Positions 5,671 to 5,812 of a stretch of DNA of 5,812 nucleotides are shown piece by piece. The DNA comes from Candidatus Rokuibacteriota bacterium (GTDB lineage Bacteria; Methylomirabilota; Methylomirabilia; Rokubacteriales; CSP1-6), in NCBI GenBank assembly GCA_016201575.1, contig JACQCN010000278.1, forward strand, positions 1 through 5,812, in the 5' to 3' direction. The position numbers and the translations under genes are program-made. Each line of letters opens with the position of its first letter. Within the stretch, counting starts at the first letter, position 1. Under the pieces are notes generated by a model. It had not been told where the DNA came from and searched no databases. It was given only the letters and a program-made list of their open reading frames with translations.

Positions 5671-5812
5671 CGGCGATGGCACGACCAGGCGGGTGACGCA
5701 GGGTTCGGCCCCCGCGGGGCCGCGCGCAGTGGGCCCCCCTCGTCCTGTCCGCCGCGCGCCGCCCGGCGTTCGGGCGAGTGGGTGACGGAGCCGGACCCGC
5801 GGGGGCGGCACC
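5671..5812. other. Gene-free right edge with an imperfect direct repeat
   Basis: All frames are largely open because of the GC content, but the encoded sequences are Arg/Pro/Gly-rich with no motif, so no gene is called. GGGTGACG (5691-5698) followed by CCCGCGGGG (5711-5719) recurs as GGGTGACG (5780-5787) followed by CCCGCGGGG (5796-5804). This is an imperfect direct repeat of about 30 bases with a 4-base length difference between its copies. A gene entering from the right edge on the minus strand cannot be excluded. Confidence 0.4.
5706..5722. terminator. Short GC hairpin without a T-tract
   Basis: CGGCCCC (5706-5712) pairs perfectly with GGGGCCG (5716-5722) over a three-base loop. It lies downstream of the patatin gene and could end transcription from either side. 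Without a U-tract, and in such GC-rich DNA, chance is also likely. Confidence 0.3.

Noticed and set aside
5661..5812. Possible C-terminal end of a minus-strand gene entering from the right edge
   Set aside because: Two minus-strand frames stay open to stops inside the palindrome, but the translations are Arg/Pro/Gly-rich without motifs and no start is visible. Not supportable without more sequence.

Overview
This is a very GC-rich bacterial window (roughly 70% G+C by eye) with two recognisable genes at opposite ends and a same-strand group of three between them. The short-leader type IV pilin, the VIT1/CCC1-type metal transporter and the very large membrane patatin suggest a Gram-negative environmental bacterium. 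A Methylomirabilota/Rokubacteria-like or deltaproteobacterial (myxobacterial) lineage would fit, but no marker gene here settles it.

Layout. Positions 1-128 hold the C-terminal end of a hydrophobic protein on the + strand. It runs tail-to-tail, with a 3-base gap, into a complete VIT1/CCC1-family Fe/Mn transporter on the - strand (132-827). A gene-free stretch of about 360 bases (828-1188) separates that transporter from a divergent + strand group. It carries a compact promoter region with overlapping sigma70-like and sigma54-like signals immediately upstream of a type IV pilin/pseudopilin gene (1189-1584). A strong GC hairpin (1597-1622) follows the pilin. Next come a 92-residue single-pass membrane protein of unknown function (1747-2025) and a 1128-residue patatin-like protein (2101-5487).

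The patatin-like protein is the most unusual gene. Its oxyanion-hole and nucleophile motifs lie at residues 165-200 and the catalytic Asp motif at 954-956. About ten predicted membrane helices (residues ~270-656) sit between the two halves of the active site. The even helix count would put both halves on the same side of the membrane, so a single Ser-Asp active site could still assemble.

The last 325 bases (5488-5812) hold no convincing gene but are full of symmetry. There is a 146-base imperfect foldback bounded by ATTCACGAA/TTCGTGAAT. A 38-base near-perfect palindrome shares its right boundary. Further downstream are a GC hairpin and an imperfect direct repeat. This looks like a small non-autonomous repeat element or a structured 3' region.

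How the genes work together is uncertain. The transporter is divergent and probably independent. The pilin, small membrane protein and patatin share a strand, but a hairpin and a separate promoter candidate suggest they may be transcribed separately. No pilus assembly or secretion genes lie inside the window.
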